From an uncultured Tenacibaculum sp. (GTDB lineage: Bacteria > Bacteroidota > Bacteroidia > Flavobacteriales > Flavobacteriaceae): 64,000 nucleotides of DNA. The DNA lies in the NCBI RefSeq assembly GCF_947494125.1, contig NZ_CANLTU010000008.1, positions 62,001-126,000 of the forward strand, given 5' to 3'. The translations under genes were made by a program, and so were the position numbers. Of the stretch, positions 7,686 through 16,889 are shown one piece after another. Position 1 is the stretch's first letter. The number at the start of each line of letters is the position of its first letter. The notes under the pieces were generated by a model, which was given only the letters and a program-made list of their open reading frames with translations, was not told where the DNA came from and did no database searches.

Positions 7686-7767
7686 TACGGGCAGGGAGAC
7701 TCGAACTCCCACACCTCTCGGCACTAGATCCTAAGTCTAGCGTGTCTACCAATTCCACCACGCCCGC
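7686..7767 (-). tRNA. tRNA-Leu (anticodon UAG)
   Basis: This is an 82-nt class II tRNA read on the minus strand. The acceptor stem GCGGGCG pairs with TGCCCGT (G·T at both ends), followed by discriminator A. The anticodon stem CTAGA/TCTAG holds loop CTTAGGA with anticodon TAG. The variable arm is GCCGAGAGGT-like, and the T arm GGGAG-TTCGAGT-CTCCC is intact. CCA is not encoded, and must be added after transcription. It reads CUA and other CUN codons. Confidence 0.97.
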
Positions 7768-7787
7768 ATACTTTGAATTTGTGGGTG

Positions 7788-7795
7788 CAAATATA
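7788..7795 (-). promoter_or_regulatory. Bacteroidota -7 motif for tRNA-Leu
   Basis: On the minus strand this reads TATATTTG followed by CACC, 20 bp before the mature tRNA 5' end. It matches TAnnTTTG exactly. Confidence 0.6.
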
Positions 7796-7867
7796 AACAA
7801 TACTTGCAAACTACAAAGAACATGCATAATATTTTTATTATTTTTGATGCTCATTAATTTACAACAC

Positions 7868-9256
7868 ATGCAAAACGTTAAAGAATATATTGCTCAACAT
7901 AAAGATAGATTTATAAATGAGCTAATCGATTTATTAAAAATACCATCAGTAAGTGCAGATCCTGCTTATAACCAAGATGTATTAAACACAGCAGATGCTG
8001 TAAAAAGTAGCTTAGAAAAAGCTGGATGTGATAACGTAGAAATATGTGAAACTCCTGGTTACCCAATTGTATATGGAGAAAAAATTATTGATCCGAACTT
8101 ACCAACTGTTTTAGTGTACGGACATTACGATGTGCAACCTGCTGATCCTATTGAATTATGGGACTCTCCTGCATTTGAGCCTGTAATTAAAAAAACAGAC
8201 ATTCACCCAGAAGGAGCCATTTTTGCTCGTGGTGCTTGTGATGATAAAGGGCAAATGTATATGCATGTAAAAGCTATGGAATATATGACCTCTACAGGAA
8301 ACTTACCTTGTAATGTTAAGTTTATGATTGAAGGTGAAGAAGAAGTTGGTTCTGAGAGTTTAAGCTGGTTTGTACCTAGAAATAGAGAAAAGTTAGCAAA
8401 CGACGTTATTTTAATTTCTGATACCGGAATGATTGCCAACGATATTCCATCTATAACCACAGGTTTACGTGGGTTAAGTTATGTAGAAGTTGAAGTTACT
8501 GGACCTAACAGAGATTTACACTCTGGTTTATATGGTGGTGCTGTTGCAAATCCAATAAACATTTTAACAAAAATGATTGCTTCTTTACACGATGAAAACA
8601 ATCATATTACCATTCCAGGTTTTTACGACAACGTAGAAGAATTATCTCGTGAAGAGCGCGATGAAATGGCAAAAGCTCCATTTTCTTTAGAAAATTATGA
8701 AAAAGCATTAGACATTAACTCTGTTTATGGTGAAGAAGGATATACAACCAACGAACGTAATTCTATTCGTCCTACCTTAGATGTAAACGGAATTTGGGGA
8801 GGTTATACAGGTGAAGGTGCAAAGACTGTAATTGCTTCTAAAGCAAATGCAAAAATTTCTATGCGCTTGGTTCCTGGACAACAATGGGAAGATATTACTG
8901 AATTGTTTAAAAACCACTTCGAGAGTATTGCTCCAAAAGGTGTTACTGTAAAGGTAACTCCGCATCATGGAGGGCAAGGCTATGTAACGCCAATAGATAA
9001 TATTGGCTACAAAGCAGCAAGTAAAGCATACCAAGATACTTTTGGTAAAACACCAATTCCACAACGTAGTGGAGGGAGTATTCCTATTGTAGCTTTATTT
9101 GAAAAAGAATTAGAAAGCAAAATTATATTAATGGGATTCGGATTAGATTCTGATGCGATTCACTCACCAAACGAACACTTTGGTATTTGGAATTACTTAA
9201 AAGGGATTGAAACAATTCCTCATTTTTATAAATATTTCACTGAATTATCAAAATAA
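7868..9256 (+). CDS. M20-family metallodipeptidase
   Basis: The 463 residues match the M20 dipeptidases related to cytosolic non-specific dipeptidase. Visible are the zinc-ligand motif GHYDVQPADP, ARGACDDKGQ (bridging Asp), the catalytic EGEEEVGSES and a C-terminal HSPNEHFG. It hydrolyses dipeptides in the cytoplasm. The frame is open upstream into the tRNA region; the ATG at 7868 (MQNVKEYIAQH) matches the family start. It is monocistronic, ending in a strong terminator. Confidence 0.93.
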   Translation: MQNVKEYIAQHKDRFINELIDLLKIPSVSADPAYNQDVLNTADAVKSSLEKAGCDNVEICETPGYPIVYGEKIIDPNLPTVLVYGHYDVQPADPIELWDSPAFEPVIKKTDIHPEGAIFARGACDDKGQMYMHVKAMEYMTSTGNLPCNVKFMIEGEEEVGSESLSWFVPRNREKLANDVILISDTGMIANDIPSITTGLRGLSYVEVEVTGPNRDLHSGLYGGAVANPINILTKMIASLHDENNHITIPGFYDNVEELSREERDEMAKAPFSLENYEKALDINSVYGEEGYTTNERNSIRPTLDVNGIWGGYTGEGAKTVIASKANAKISMRLVPGQQWEDITELFKNHFESIAPKGVTVKVTPHHGGQGYVTPIDNIGYKAASKAYQDTFGKTPIPQRSGGSIPIVALFEKELESKIILMGFGLDSDAIHSPNEHFGIWNYLKGIETIPHFYKYFTELSK

Positions 9257-9279
9257 TTTAGTCACTACAACACCAATAA

Positions 9280-9313
9280 AATAGCCTTGATTCAACTTCA
9301 AGGCTATTTTTTT
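9280..9313 (+). terminator. Terminator of the M20 dipeptidase gene
   Basis: AATAGCCTTGA pairs with TCAAGGCTATT around a short loop, followed by seven T. Confidence 0.85.
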
Positions 9314-9327
9314 CATCAATTTTAAAC

Positions 9328-9371
9328 CTCTACACTTGTAGAGTATATTTTTTATCTCTACATTTGTAGAG
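9328..9371. promoter_or_regulatory. Two BlaI-type operator palindromes
   Basis: CTCTACACTTGTAGAG (9328-9343) and CTCTACATTTGTAGAG (9356-9371) are near-identical dyads 28 bp apart, just upstream of the repressor gene. BlaI/MecI repressors bind TACAnnTGTA dyads, and both copies fit. This implies autorepression of the operon. Confidence 0.8.
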
Positions 9372-9390
9372 TAATATTTAAACAGCGCCC

Positions 9391-9759
9391 ATGCAATTGT
9401 CAAAAACAGAAGAACAAGTAATGCAATATTTGTGGAAACTTAAAAAAGGATTCATGAAAGATATTTTAGCTGAATTTACTGAACCTAAACCAGCTACCAC
9501 TACTGTTGCTACACTGTTAAAACGCATGAAAGACAAAGGTTTTGTTGATTATACATTGCATGGAAAATCAAGAGAATATTATCCAATTGTAAAAAAATCG
9601 GATTACTTTTCTAAACATGTAAATGGTTTAATAAAAAACTTCTTTAACAATTCGGCAAGTCAGTTTGCTTCGTTTTTTACAGCCGAAACAGATTTATCGG
9701 TTACAGAATTAGAAGAGTTAAAAAGCATTATTGATAGTCAAATTAAAAAACAACAATAA
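9391..9759 (+). CDS. BlaI/MecI/CopY-family transcriptional repressor
   Basis: This is a 122-residue winged helix-turn-helix protein: EEQVMQYLWKLKKGFMKDIL, then TTVATLLKRMKDKGFVDYTL, with a C-terminal dimerisation helix pair. In the family, dimers are inactivated by cleavage by the partner membrane peptidase. Two palindromes sit 20-63 bp upstream and the M56 peptidase gene overlaps its stop by one base. The pair thus forms a two-gene signalling unit. In Bacteroidota such pairs are widespread and not necessarily linked to beta-lactams. Confidence 0.92.
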   Translation: MQLSKTEEQVMQYLWKLKKGFMKDILAEFTEPKPATTTVATLLKRMKDKGFVDYTLHGKSREYYPIVKKSDYFSKHVNGLIKNFFNNSASQFASFFTAETDLSVTELEELKSIIDSQIKKQQ

Positions 9760-11663
9760 TGATTACGTATTTCATTAAATCTGGTATTTGCCTAACATTA
9801 TTACTCCTGTTTTACCATTTGGTGTTAGAGCGAGAAAAAATGCATCATTTTAATAGATTCTACTTATTAGGTAGCATTCTGTTTTCTTTTATAGCTCCTT
9901 TATTTATTATTTATATAGAAACCCCAATAGAGCGAGTAGCACAAACACAGGTAAATAATAACACAATAGCTCTAGATACATTTCAAGCGGTTGACACACC
10001 TATAAACTACATAAATTATTTCTTAATTTTTTCAGCAATAATATCCTGTCTTTTATTAATTCGTTTTCTGAAAAACTTATTTTCTATTATACTAAAAGTT
10101 AGAAAAAGTCAGAAGATTAAACATCAGAAAGCAATTCTTGTTTTAGTGAACGATAATATTACACCGCATACGTTTTGGAATTATATTTTTATTAATACAG
10201 AAGAATATAATTCTCAAAAAATTGAAGAAGAATTATTTACGCACGAATTAACTCATGCTACCCAAAGGCACACGTTTGATGTATTACTAATAGAGTTTTT
10301 AAAAATTATATTTTGGTTTAATCCAATTTTCTACATCTTAAAAAAATCTATTCAACTAAATCACGAATTTTTAGCCGACACCAAGGTTATAAAAAATCAT
10401 AAAAATATTTCTGAGTACCAATATTTATTATTGAATAAAACTGCTTGGAACAACGAATATTACTTGGCCAGTAATTTGAATTATTTATTAACTAAAAAAA
10501 GATTACTCATGATGACAAAACAAAGTTCGCGCAGTAAAATCTTGTTTAAAAAACTGGCAGTAATTCCAGTACTAGCAGGATTTGTATTTCTATTTGCAGA
10601 AAGAGTTGAAGCAGAAACAACAAAAGAAAAAACTCCTGTTATTTCTAAAACAACATTATTAAATAAGGATTCAAAAGTAAAAGAGTATCGCTCTTTAAAC
10701 AAAACTTACGAAAACTTACGCAACAACAAGTTTCACTATATTAAAAGTTCTAATAAAAGAAAAAAGCAATTAAACGAGCTTTATTCTCAACTTGGAACGC
10801 TGTATTTTAAATTATCAAAAACAGATAAGAAAAAAGTTAGGAGACCTATAAATCCAATACATCCTTACGTAAAACTTACAAAAAACAATTCAACTTATTA
10901 TAAGTTATGGAGTGAATTAACTGTAGAAGATAAAAAATTACTTCCACCTCCACCTCCTAAAAAATGGAAAAATGTAACCTATTTTACCAACGATACTTTA
11001 CCTCTTCCACCTAAACCAATGTCTATTGAGGTTAAAAACAGTAAAGTTGCCAATGTACCACCTCCTCCACCATCACCAGTAGTTAAAAAAGGAGAGGTTT
11101 CAAACATTCCACCACCTCCTCATCCAAAAGTTAAAAAGAGCAATAGAGTTAATTTACCACCTCCTCCACCATCTCCGGTAGTTAAAAAGGGAGAGATTTC
11201 AAACATTCCTCCACCTCCTCATCCAGAAGTTAAAAAGAGTGCTAACGTTAACATACCGCCTCCACCGCCTCCAATGAGTGCTAAGGAACTTATATTTAAA
11301 TATCCGAATGCTACTTACTTTTTCAATAATAAAAAGGTAAGTCATAAAGAAGTGATAAAACTAGCAAAGGACAAAAAAGGGATAAGTGTTTTAACTCAAG
11401 ATATTAACAATAAAAAAGTAATTAGATTTTCTTCAAAAGAATTTTTAGCTATTCAAAAAACAACTACAATTGACAAAGTTGATGGTTTAACTAACGAGCA
11501 AATTTTAAAGTTACCTAAGAGTACTAAAAACACCATTTATTATTTAAATAATAAACTTATTTCTTTAAAAGCTCTTAATAAAATTGATAAAAAGAATATT
11601 GCCGAAATATATGTTAAGAAAAACAAAGATGGCACAAGTGCTATTTATGTAACTAGCAAGTAA
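9759..11663 (+). CDS. M56 (BlaR1-like) membrane metallopeptidase with proline-rich repeats
   Basis: The 634 residues have four N-terminal transmembrane segments with a cytoplasmic zinc peptidase motif, HELTH, at 162-166. A further hydrophobic segment (VIPVLAGFVFLFAERVEA) near 270 follows. The C-terminal half is extracytoplasmic and lacks the penicillin-binding domain of BlaR1. It has instead a 33-residue Pro-rich repeat (positions ~432-497) and two similar terminal modules (…NATYFFNNKKVS…, …NTIYYLNNKLIS…). It presumably cleaves the neighbouring repressor on sensing an unknown envelope signal. Confidence 0.88.
   Translation: MITYFIKSGICLTLLLLFYHLVLEREKMHHFNRFYLLGSILFSFIAPLFIIYIETPIERVAQTQVNNNTIALDTFQAVDTPINYINYFLIFSAIISCLLLIRFLKNLFSIILKVRKSQKIKHQKAILVLVNDNITPHTFWNYIFINTEEYNSQKIEEELFTHELTHATQRHTFDVLLIEFLKIIFWFNPIFYILKKSIQLNHEFLADTKVIKNHKNISEYQYLLLNKTAWNNEYYLASNLNYLLTKKRLLMMTKQSSRSKILFKKLAVIPVLAGFVFLFAERVEAETTKEKTPVISKTTLLNKDSKVKEYRSLNKTYENLRNNKFHYIKSSNKRKKQLNELYSQLGTLYFKLSKTDKKKVRRPINPIHPYVKLTKNNSTYYKLWSELTVEDKKLLPPPPPKKWKNVTYFTNDTLPLPPKPMSIEVKNSKVANVPPPPPSPVVKKGEVSNIPPPPHPKVKKSNRVNLPPPPPSPVVKKGEISNIPPPPHPEVKKSANVNIPPPPPPMSAKELIFKYPNATYFFNNKKVSHKEVIKLAKDKKGISVLTQDINNKKVIRFSSKEFLAIQKTTTIDKVDGLTNEQILKLPKSTKNTIYYLNNKLISLKALNKIDKKNIAEIYVKKNKDGTSAIYVTSK
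11052..11249 (+). repeat. Two 99-bp coding repeats (33-residue proline-rich unit)
   Basis: The units start at 11052 and 11151, with a third partial one at 11250. Each encodes PPPPPSPVVKKGE, then SNIPPPPHP, then a Lys-rich link. They probably form a stiff stalk across periplasm or peptidoglycan. Copy number may vary between strains. Confidence 0.85.
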
Positions 11664-11690
11664 CAAGAAATAACCTTAAAATTATTGTTA

Positions 11691-11716
11691 AAAGCCTCTT
11701 AATTGAGGCTTTTTTT
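11691..11716 (+). terminator. Terminator of the blaI-like/M56 operon
   Basis: AAAGCCTC-ttaatt-GAGGCTTT is followed by a T-run, 28 bp after the stop. Confidence 0.85.
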
Positions 11717-11762
11717 GTAACATTTTTATAATAAACTCGTTCTTACTTATATAATCGATTAT

Positions 11763-12863
11763 ATGTTAAAACAATTTTTCCTTATTTGTTCTGGCGTTGA
11801 TTTGCAATTAATTAAAGATTGCTCTAACGGAGAACAAAATAAATACGCTGGTATTGGCGCTACCGTATTTTTTACTGCTCTTATGGCTACTATTGCTTGT
11901 AGCTATGCTTTATTTACTGTTTTTGACAACTTATACACTTCTATCTTTTTTGGTTTTCTCTGGGGATTGTTAATCTTTAACTTAGACCGTTTTATAGTTT
12001 CTACCATAAAGAAAAGAGATTCTAAACGCCAAGAAGTTTTACAAGTAATTCCACGATTATTATTAGCGCTTATTATTGCTGTAGTAATATCTAAACCACT
12101 AGAATTAAAAATATTTGAGAAAGAAATAAATCAAGTTTTGCTAACAGAAAAGAATCAAATGACATTAGATAACAAAACTCAAATAGCACAACAGTTTACA
12201 CCTGAAATTACAAAAACGAAAGCCGAAATAGAAACCTTAAAAAATGAGGTTGTTACTAAACAGAAAGAAACCGATGCTTTATACGAAACCTATATTGCAG
12301 AGGCTGAAGGAAGAAAAGGAACTAAGCTTTTAGGAAAAGGACCTGTATATAAAGAGAAACGAGAAAAACACGATGCTGCATTGGCTGAATTAAATCAGTT
12401 AAAAAAAGTAAACTCAGATAAAATTACACAAAAAGAAAGCACGATTGCTAGTTTACTAGAGAAACAAAAATTAACTGAAACACAAACTCAACCTATTATC
12501 TCTAGTTTTGATGGATTAATGGCTCGGATAAACGCCTTAAACAAATTACCATGGTTACCATCATTTTTTATTTTCTTATTGTTTTTAGCAATTGAAACCG
12601 CTCCTATCTTCTCAAAGCTTATTAGTTCTAAAGGAGAATATGATTTCAAATTAGAAAACCAAGAATCTCTCGTAAGAACTTGGATACAACAACAGGTGCA
12701 CCAACGAGAAGCTGTTTTACAAACTGACATAGATCTCAACAATAAGGTTTACTCAGATTTAAAAACCGAAGAAGAGCTTTATAATTATAAACAAAAAATG
12801 GCTCGTAATTTATTAAAACTACAAGCGGATTCTTTTTATAAAAACCAGCAAGAAATTTTATAA
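11763..12863 (+). CDS. DUF4407 membrane protein
   Basis: The 366 residues match DUF4407. Two transmembrane segments lie near residues 36-85 (…FFTALMATIACSYALFTVFD…), one near 100-120 and one near 265-285. The third and fourth are separated by a long, mostly charged coiled coil (residues ~135-245). The function of the family is unknown. The ATG sits in a perfect 16-bp palindrome (ATATAATCGATTATAT, 11749-11764), which may be an operator or chance. Confidence 0.85.
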   Translation: MLKQFFLICSGVDLQLIKDCSNGEQNKYAGIGATVFFTALMATIACSYALFTVFDNLYTSIFFGFLWGLLIFNLDRFIVSTIKKRDSKRQEVLQVIPRLLLALIIAVVISKPLELKIFEKEINQVLLTEKNQMTLDNKTQIAQQFTPEITKTKAEIETLKNEVVTKQKETDALYETYIAEAEGRKGTKLLGKGPVYKEKREKHDAALAELNQLKKVNSDKITQKESTIASLLEKQKLTETQTQPIISSFDGLMARINALNKLPWLPSFFIFLLFLAIETAPIFSKLISSKGEYDFKLENQESLVRTWIQQQVHQREAVLQTDIDLNNKVYSDLKTEEELYNYKQKMARNLLKLQADSFYKNQQEIL

Positions 12864-12897
12864 CCTACTTACCTATTAGCAATTTAAAGTTTTTTTT

Positions 12898-12905
12898 TAC
12901 CTTTG
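12898..12905 (+). promoter_or_regulatory. -7 motif for the DUF3857 operon
   Basis: TACCTTTG matches TAnnTTTG and lies 29 bp before the ATG at 12935. Confidence 0.55.
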
Positions 12906-12934
12906 TTTTAAACTAATTGAAAAGAAACAATTGC

Positions 12935-14851
12935 ATGAAAAAAACAAATTACGTTATCGTAATGATAACGCTGTTGCTATGTACCAAACTCTTCTCTCAA
13001 GAGTCTATAAAACTATCTTCTCTTCTAATACCTAAGGAATTAAAAGAAAATGCAAACGCAGTAATAAGATTCAATCAAGTTACTGTAGATGTTTTAGGCG
13101 TTGATGAAATGGTTGTTAAAGAAAAAAGAATAGTTACTGTACTTAATAAACTTGGTAAAACGCATGTTGATGCTTATAAGAATTATGATGACGACACAAA
13201 AATCACCAAGTTAACTGCAATCATATATGATGTGCTAGGTAACAAAATTAAAAAATATTCTAAAGGAGATTTTCAAGATGTTAGTGCCATAGATGGAGGG
13301 AGTTTATATTCTGATTCTAGATTAAAATACTTAGAATACACTCCAACTTCCTATCCATATACAGTAGTTTTTGAATCGGAATATAAAAACTCTTCAACAG
13401 GTTTCATCCCTAGTTGGTTTCCTGTTGAAAATTACAATTTAGCTATTGAAAAAAGTATTTATCAATTAAATAATCCTAAGAATATTCCTTTTCGAAAAAG
13501 AGAAAAGAACTTTGAAGGGTATCCTATTGAAAAAAAAACAGACTTAAATACGCTTATATATTCTCTTAGCAATCAAAAAGCTATTAGATACGAACGAAAC
13601 ACAATTAACATTGATGGTTTTTTACCAAACTTATCTCTAACATTGGAAAACTTTAGTGTAATTGGAATAAAGGGTAAAGCGACTAACTGGGTAGATCTAG
13701 GAAAATGGGAATACAATACTTTCTATAATGAAAAGCAAAAAATACCTGAACAAACAAAACTAAAAATAAAGAACTTAACTAAGAACATTTCAAACCCTAT
13801 TGAAAAAGCCAAAAAGATTTATGAATATGTTCAAAATAAAACCAGATATATAAATGTTAGTGTAGGCATAGGTGGATTGAAACCTGTAGATTCTGACATT
13901 GTTGACAATGTTGGATATGGCGACTGTAAAGGTTTAACAAATTATACTCGTGCTTTATTAAAACTAGTAAATATTGAGTCTTATTTTGCTGAAGTTTTTG
14001 CAGGAAATAAAAAGAAAAACATGGATTATAATTTTCCTAAAATTCAAGGTAATCATGTAATCTTAAATATTCCTAATGAAGGAAATGACATATGGCTAGA
14101 ATGTACTAGTCAAACCAAGCCTTTTGGTTTTTTAGGCGACTTTACTGACGATAGAGATGTTTTAGTTATTACACCTAAAGGGGGGATTGTTAAAAGAACG
14201 CCTGCTTATATTAATAAGGATAATCTTCAAACAATTAATGCTACTATTGATTTATTGGTAAACGGAAGTCTAAAAGCTTCTTTAACTAGAAAATCTTACG
14301 GTACTCAATATGATGATAAATACGAAATTGAAGATTTTGCCCAAGAAAAGCTAAACAAATATTATAAATCAAACGTATGGGATTATAATAACAATTTAGA
14401 AATTGAGGACATAAAACACACAAACGACAAAAATAAGATTGAATTTGCAGAAAAAGTAACTGTAAAAATTGAAAAATTTGCAACCTTAAGAGATAGCAGT
14501 TATTTATTTAAACTTAATGTGTTTAATAGAATTACTGGAATTCCAAAAAAATACAGAAAAAGACAAAGGCCTTTAAATATTAAAAGAGGTTTTACCGATA
14601 AAGATGAATTTACTTTTAAAATTCCAGAAGGTTATTCAATAGTAAATTTACCAGAAGACAAACACATTGACAATAAATTTGGAACCTATACTATCAATCT
14701 TAAAAAAATAGATGAAACTTCTTTTAAATATATAAGAGAATTTTCTCTTAAAAAAGGAGTTCATCCAAAAGAAGATTATAAAGCTTACAGGAAATTTAGA
14801 AAAAAAGTTGTTAAACTTGATAATTTAAGAACTGAATTAATTAAAAAATAA
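12935..14851 (+). CDS. DUF3857/transglutaminase-like secreted protein, apparently catalytic
   Basis: The open frame begins at a TTG (12917), but the ATG at 12935 starts a clean signal peptide (MKKTNYVIVMITLLLCTKLF). Mature region: an N-terminal DUF3857 beta domain (~50-230), a transglutaminase-like core with GYGDCKGL (Cys), GNHVILNI (His) and WLECTS, then a C-terminal DUF2569-like or beta region. The Cys-His-acidic set is complete, unlike in the two paralogues that follow. It probably acts in the periplasm on unknown substrates. It is first of a three-gene operon with 7-bp and -1-bp junctions. Confidence 0.85.
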   Translation: MKKTNYVIVMITLLLCTKLFSQESIKLSSLLIPKELKENANAVIRFNQVTVDVLGVDEMVVKEKRIVTVLNKLGKTHVDAYKNYDDDTKITKLTAIIYDVLGNKIKKYSKGDFQDVSAIDGGSLYSDSRLKYLEYTPTSYPYTVVFESEYKNSSTGFIPSWFPVENYNLAIEKSIYQLNNPKNIPFRKREKNFEGYPIEKKTDLNTLIYSLSNQKAIRYERNTINIDGFLPNLSLTLENFSVIGIKGKATNWVDLGKWEYNTFYNEKQKIPEQTKLKIKNLTKNISNPIEKAKKIYEYVQNKTRYINVSVGIGGLKPVDSDIVDNVGYGDCKGLTNYTRALLKLVNIESYFAEVFAGNKKKNMDYNFPKIQGNHVILNIPNEGNDIWLECTSQTKPFGFLGDFTDDRDVLVITPKGGIVKRTPAYINKDNLQTINATIDLLVNGSLKASLTRKSYGTQYDDKYEIEDFAQEKLNKYYKSNVWDYNNNLEIEDIKHTNDKNKIEFAEKVTVKIEKFATLRDSSYLFKLNVFNRITGIPKKYRKRQRPLNIKRGFTDKDEFTFKIPEGYSIVNLPEDKHIDNKFGTYTINLKKIDETSFKYIREFSLKKGVHPKEDYKAYRKFRKKVVKLDNLRTELIKK

Positions 14852-14858
14852 AATCACT

Positions 14859-16889
14859 ATGAAAAGTATACTGTCCATTATTGCTATATTCTTATCAGTA
14901 ATAATAAATGCACAAGAAATAAAATTTGGAAAAGTTTCAAAAGAAGAACTTGAAGAAAAATTTTACCCTCTAGATTCTACAGCAGATGCAGCATATTTAT
15001 ATAAAGGCAGAAAAACTTTTTATGAGTTTAGTCAAAATTCTGGTTTCAGAGTTATTAATGAAATGCATCTAAAAATTAAAATATATAATAAAGAAGGTTT
15101 TAATAAATCTACTTTTAATTTAGTTTATTTATCTCCCGATAAAGGTGAAGATGAGAAAATTAGTAATATTAAAGGATATACTTACAATATTGACTCTAAT
15201 GGAAAAATAGTTAAGAAAAAACTGTCTAAAAAAGATATTTTTTCTGAGACTCTATCTAAATACAGAAGCTCTAAAAAAATTACAATGCCTAATGTTAATG
15301 AAGGAACTGTTATAGAACTAAAATACATTTTAACATCTCCTTATGAACGATATATTGATGAACTAAACTTCCAAACAGACATACCTATTAAACTTTATTA
15401 TGCTAAAATTGAAACTCCAGAATGGTATATGTTTAAAAAATCAAGTAAAGGATACTTCTCAATTCCTCCTGTGAAATCATCTAGAGAAGGTCAACTATCA
15501 TTTAAAAATAGAGTAAGATCTACTTCTAGAAGTGGATCTGGATTTACAAGTGTTAAATCAAAAGTTCAAACTTCTCAAGTAAATTTAAAATATAATATAG
15601 ATACTTATACTGCAAAAAACATCAGTGCTCTTAAAAATAATGAGCGATATGTTTCAAATATTAAAAATTATTATGGAGGTATTAAATATGAATTGTCAAT
15701 GACCAACTTTCCTAACTCTCCTATAAAAACATATAGTAACACATGGGAAAAAGTTTGTAATACAATATACAATTCTTCAAGTTTTGGTAATGAGCTAAAC
15801 AAAACCTCTTATTATAAAAATGATCTAGCAAATGTTTTAGCAAATAAAAACACTAACACTCAGAAAGTCAATGCTATTTTTAATTTTGTTAAATCAAAAG
15901 TAAAATGGAATAATTACAACGGCAAATACACAGATAATGGTGTAAAAAAAGCTTATAAAGAAGGAACTGGAAATGTTGCCGAAATAAATTTAATGTTAAC
16001 TTCTATGTTACGTTTTGCTGGTTTAAAAGCAAATCCAGTTTTAGTTAGTACTAGAAATAATGGTATCTCTTTATTCCCTACTAAAGACGGATTTAATTAT
16101 CTAATTTCCAAAGTAACTTTTGAAAACGGTGACTACGTTTTATTAGATGCTACCGAAAAATATGCTACGCCAAATATACTCCCATATAGAGCATTAAACT
16201 GGTACGGTAGAGAAATTAATGAAAATGGAGGAACAAAAACTGTAAACTTAACGCCTGAAAGACATACAACAGAAGATAATAAATTATATGTAAAAATTAA
16301 TGCTCTTGGTGAAATAAATGGTATGTTACGAAAATCTTTAACTGGACATATAGCTATGTTTTACCGTCAAAAAAACAACCTTAAAAAAGAAGAAGATTTT
16401 ATAACCTCTTTAGAAGAAAAATATGATGTGGAAATTGACGATTTTAAAGTCTTTAATAAAGAGTCTTTAAACAAACCTATTTCACAAACTATAAAGTTTA
16501 CTGGAGACAGTCAAATAGAAGAAATAAACAATAAATTATACTTCTCTCCATTGTTTTTCTTAACTTCTAGAGAAAACCCTTTTAAAACAAAAGAAAGAAG
16601 TTTCCCTGTAGATTACGGAATGCCTTGGCAGGATAAATTCTTTGTATCAATTACAATACCTGAAAATTATACTGTAGAATCTTATCCAAAAGAATTAGCT
16701 ATTGGATTACCCGACAATCTAGGAGTATTTAAATATCAAATTACAGTTCAAGGTAACCAAATAAAATTAGCTTCTTTACTAAAAATGAACTCTAATATAA
16801 TTACTCCTCAGTACTATGATTCTTTAAGACTTTTTTATAAGCAACTTATTGAAAAGAAAACCGAAAAGATTGTATTAGCTAAAAAATAA
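14859..16889 (+). CDS. DUF3857/transglutaminase-like secreted paralogue, catalytic Cys lost
   Basis: The 676 residues have a signal peptide (MKSILSIIAIFLSVIINAQ), a DUF3857 domain and a transglutaminase-like fold. Where the first paralogue has GDCKG this one reads GTGNVAEINLML, and the His site reads FNYLIS instead of NHV, so it cannot be a standard Cys hydrolase. It is probably a structural or binding pseudoenzyme. Its stop overlaps the next start by one base, which implies translational coupling. Confidence 0.85.
   Translation: MKSILSIIAIFLSVIINAQEIKFGKVSKEELEEKFYPLDSTADAAYLYKGRKTFYEFSQNSGFRVINEMHLKIKIYNKEGFNKSTFNLVYLSPDKGEDEKISNIKGYTYNIDSNGKIVKKKLSKKDIFSETLSKYRSSKKITMPNVNEGTVIELKYILTSPYERYIDELNFQTDIPIKLYYAKIETPEWYMFKKSSKGYFSIPPVKSSREGQLSFKNRVRSTSRSGSGFTSVKSKVQTSQVNLKYNIDTYTAKNISALKNNERYVSNIKNYYGGIKYELSMTNFPNSPIKTYSNTWEKVCNTIYNSSSFGNELNKTSYYKNDLANVLANKNTNTQKVNAIFNFVKSKVKWNNYNGKYTDNGVKKAYKEGTGNVAEINLMLTSMLRFAGLKANPVLVSTRNNGISLFPTKDGFNYLISKVTFENGDYVLLDATEKYATPNILPYRALNWYGREINENGGTKTVNLTPERHTTEDNKLYVKINALGEINGMLRKSLTGHIAMFYRQKNNLKKEEDFITSLEEKYDVEIDDFKVFNKESLNKPISQTIKFTGDSQIEEINNKLYFSPLFFLTSRENPFKTKERSFPVDYGMPWQDKFFVSITIPENYTVESYPKELAIGLPDNLGVFKYQITVQGNQIKLASLLKMNSNIITPQYYDSLRLFYKQLIEKKTEKIVLAKK

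Noticed and set aside
7618..7869. Minus-strand ORF of 83 residues
   Set aside because: It spans the tRNA-Leu gene; translated tRNA sequence (GVVELVDTLDLGSS-type) is a familiar artefact.
11749..11764. Firm operator for the DUF4407 gene
   Set aside because: The 16-bp AT-rich palindrome covers the start codon, but such palindromes are frequent at this base composition and no second copy is seen.
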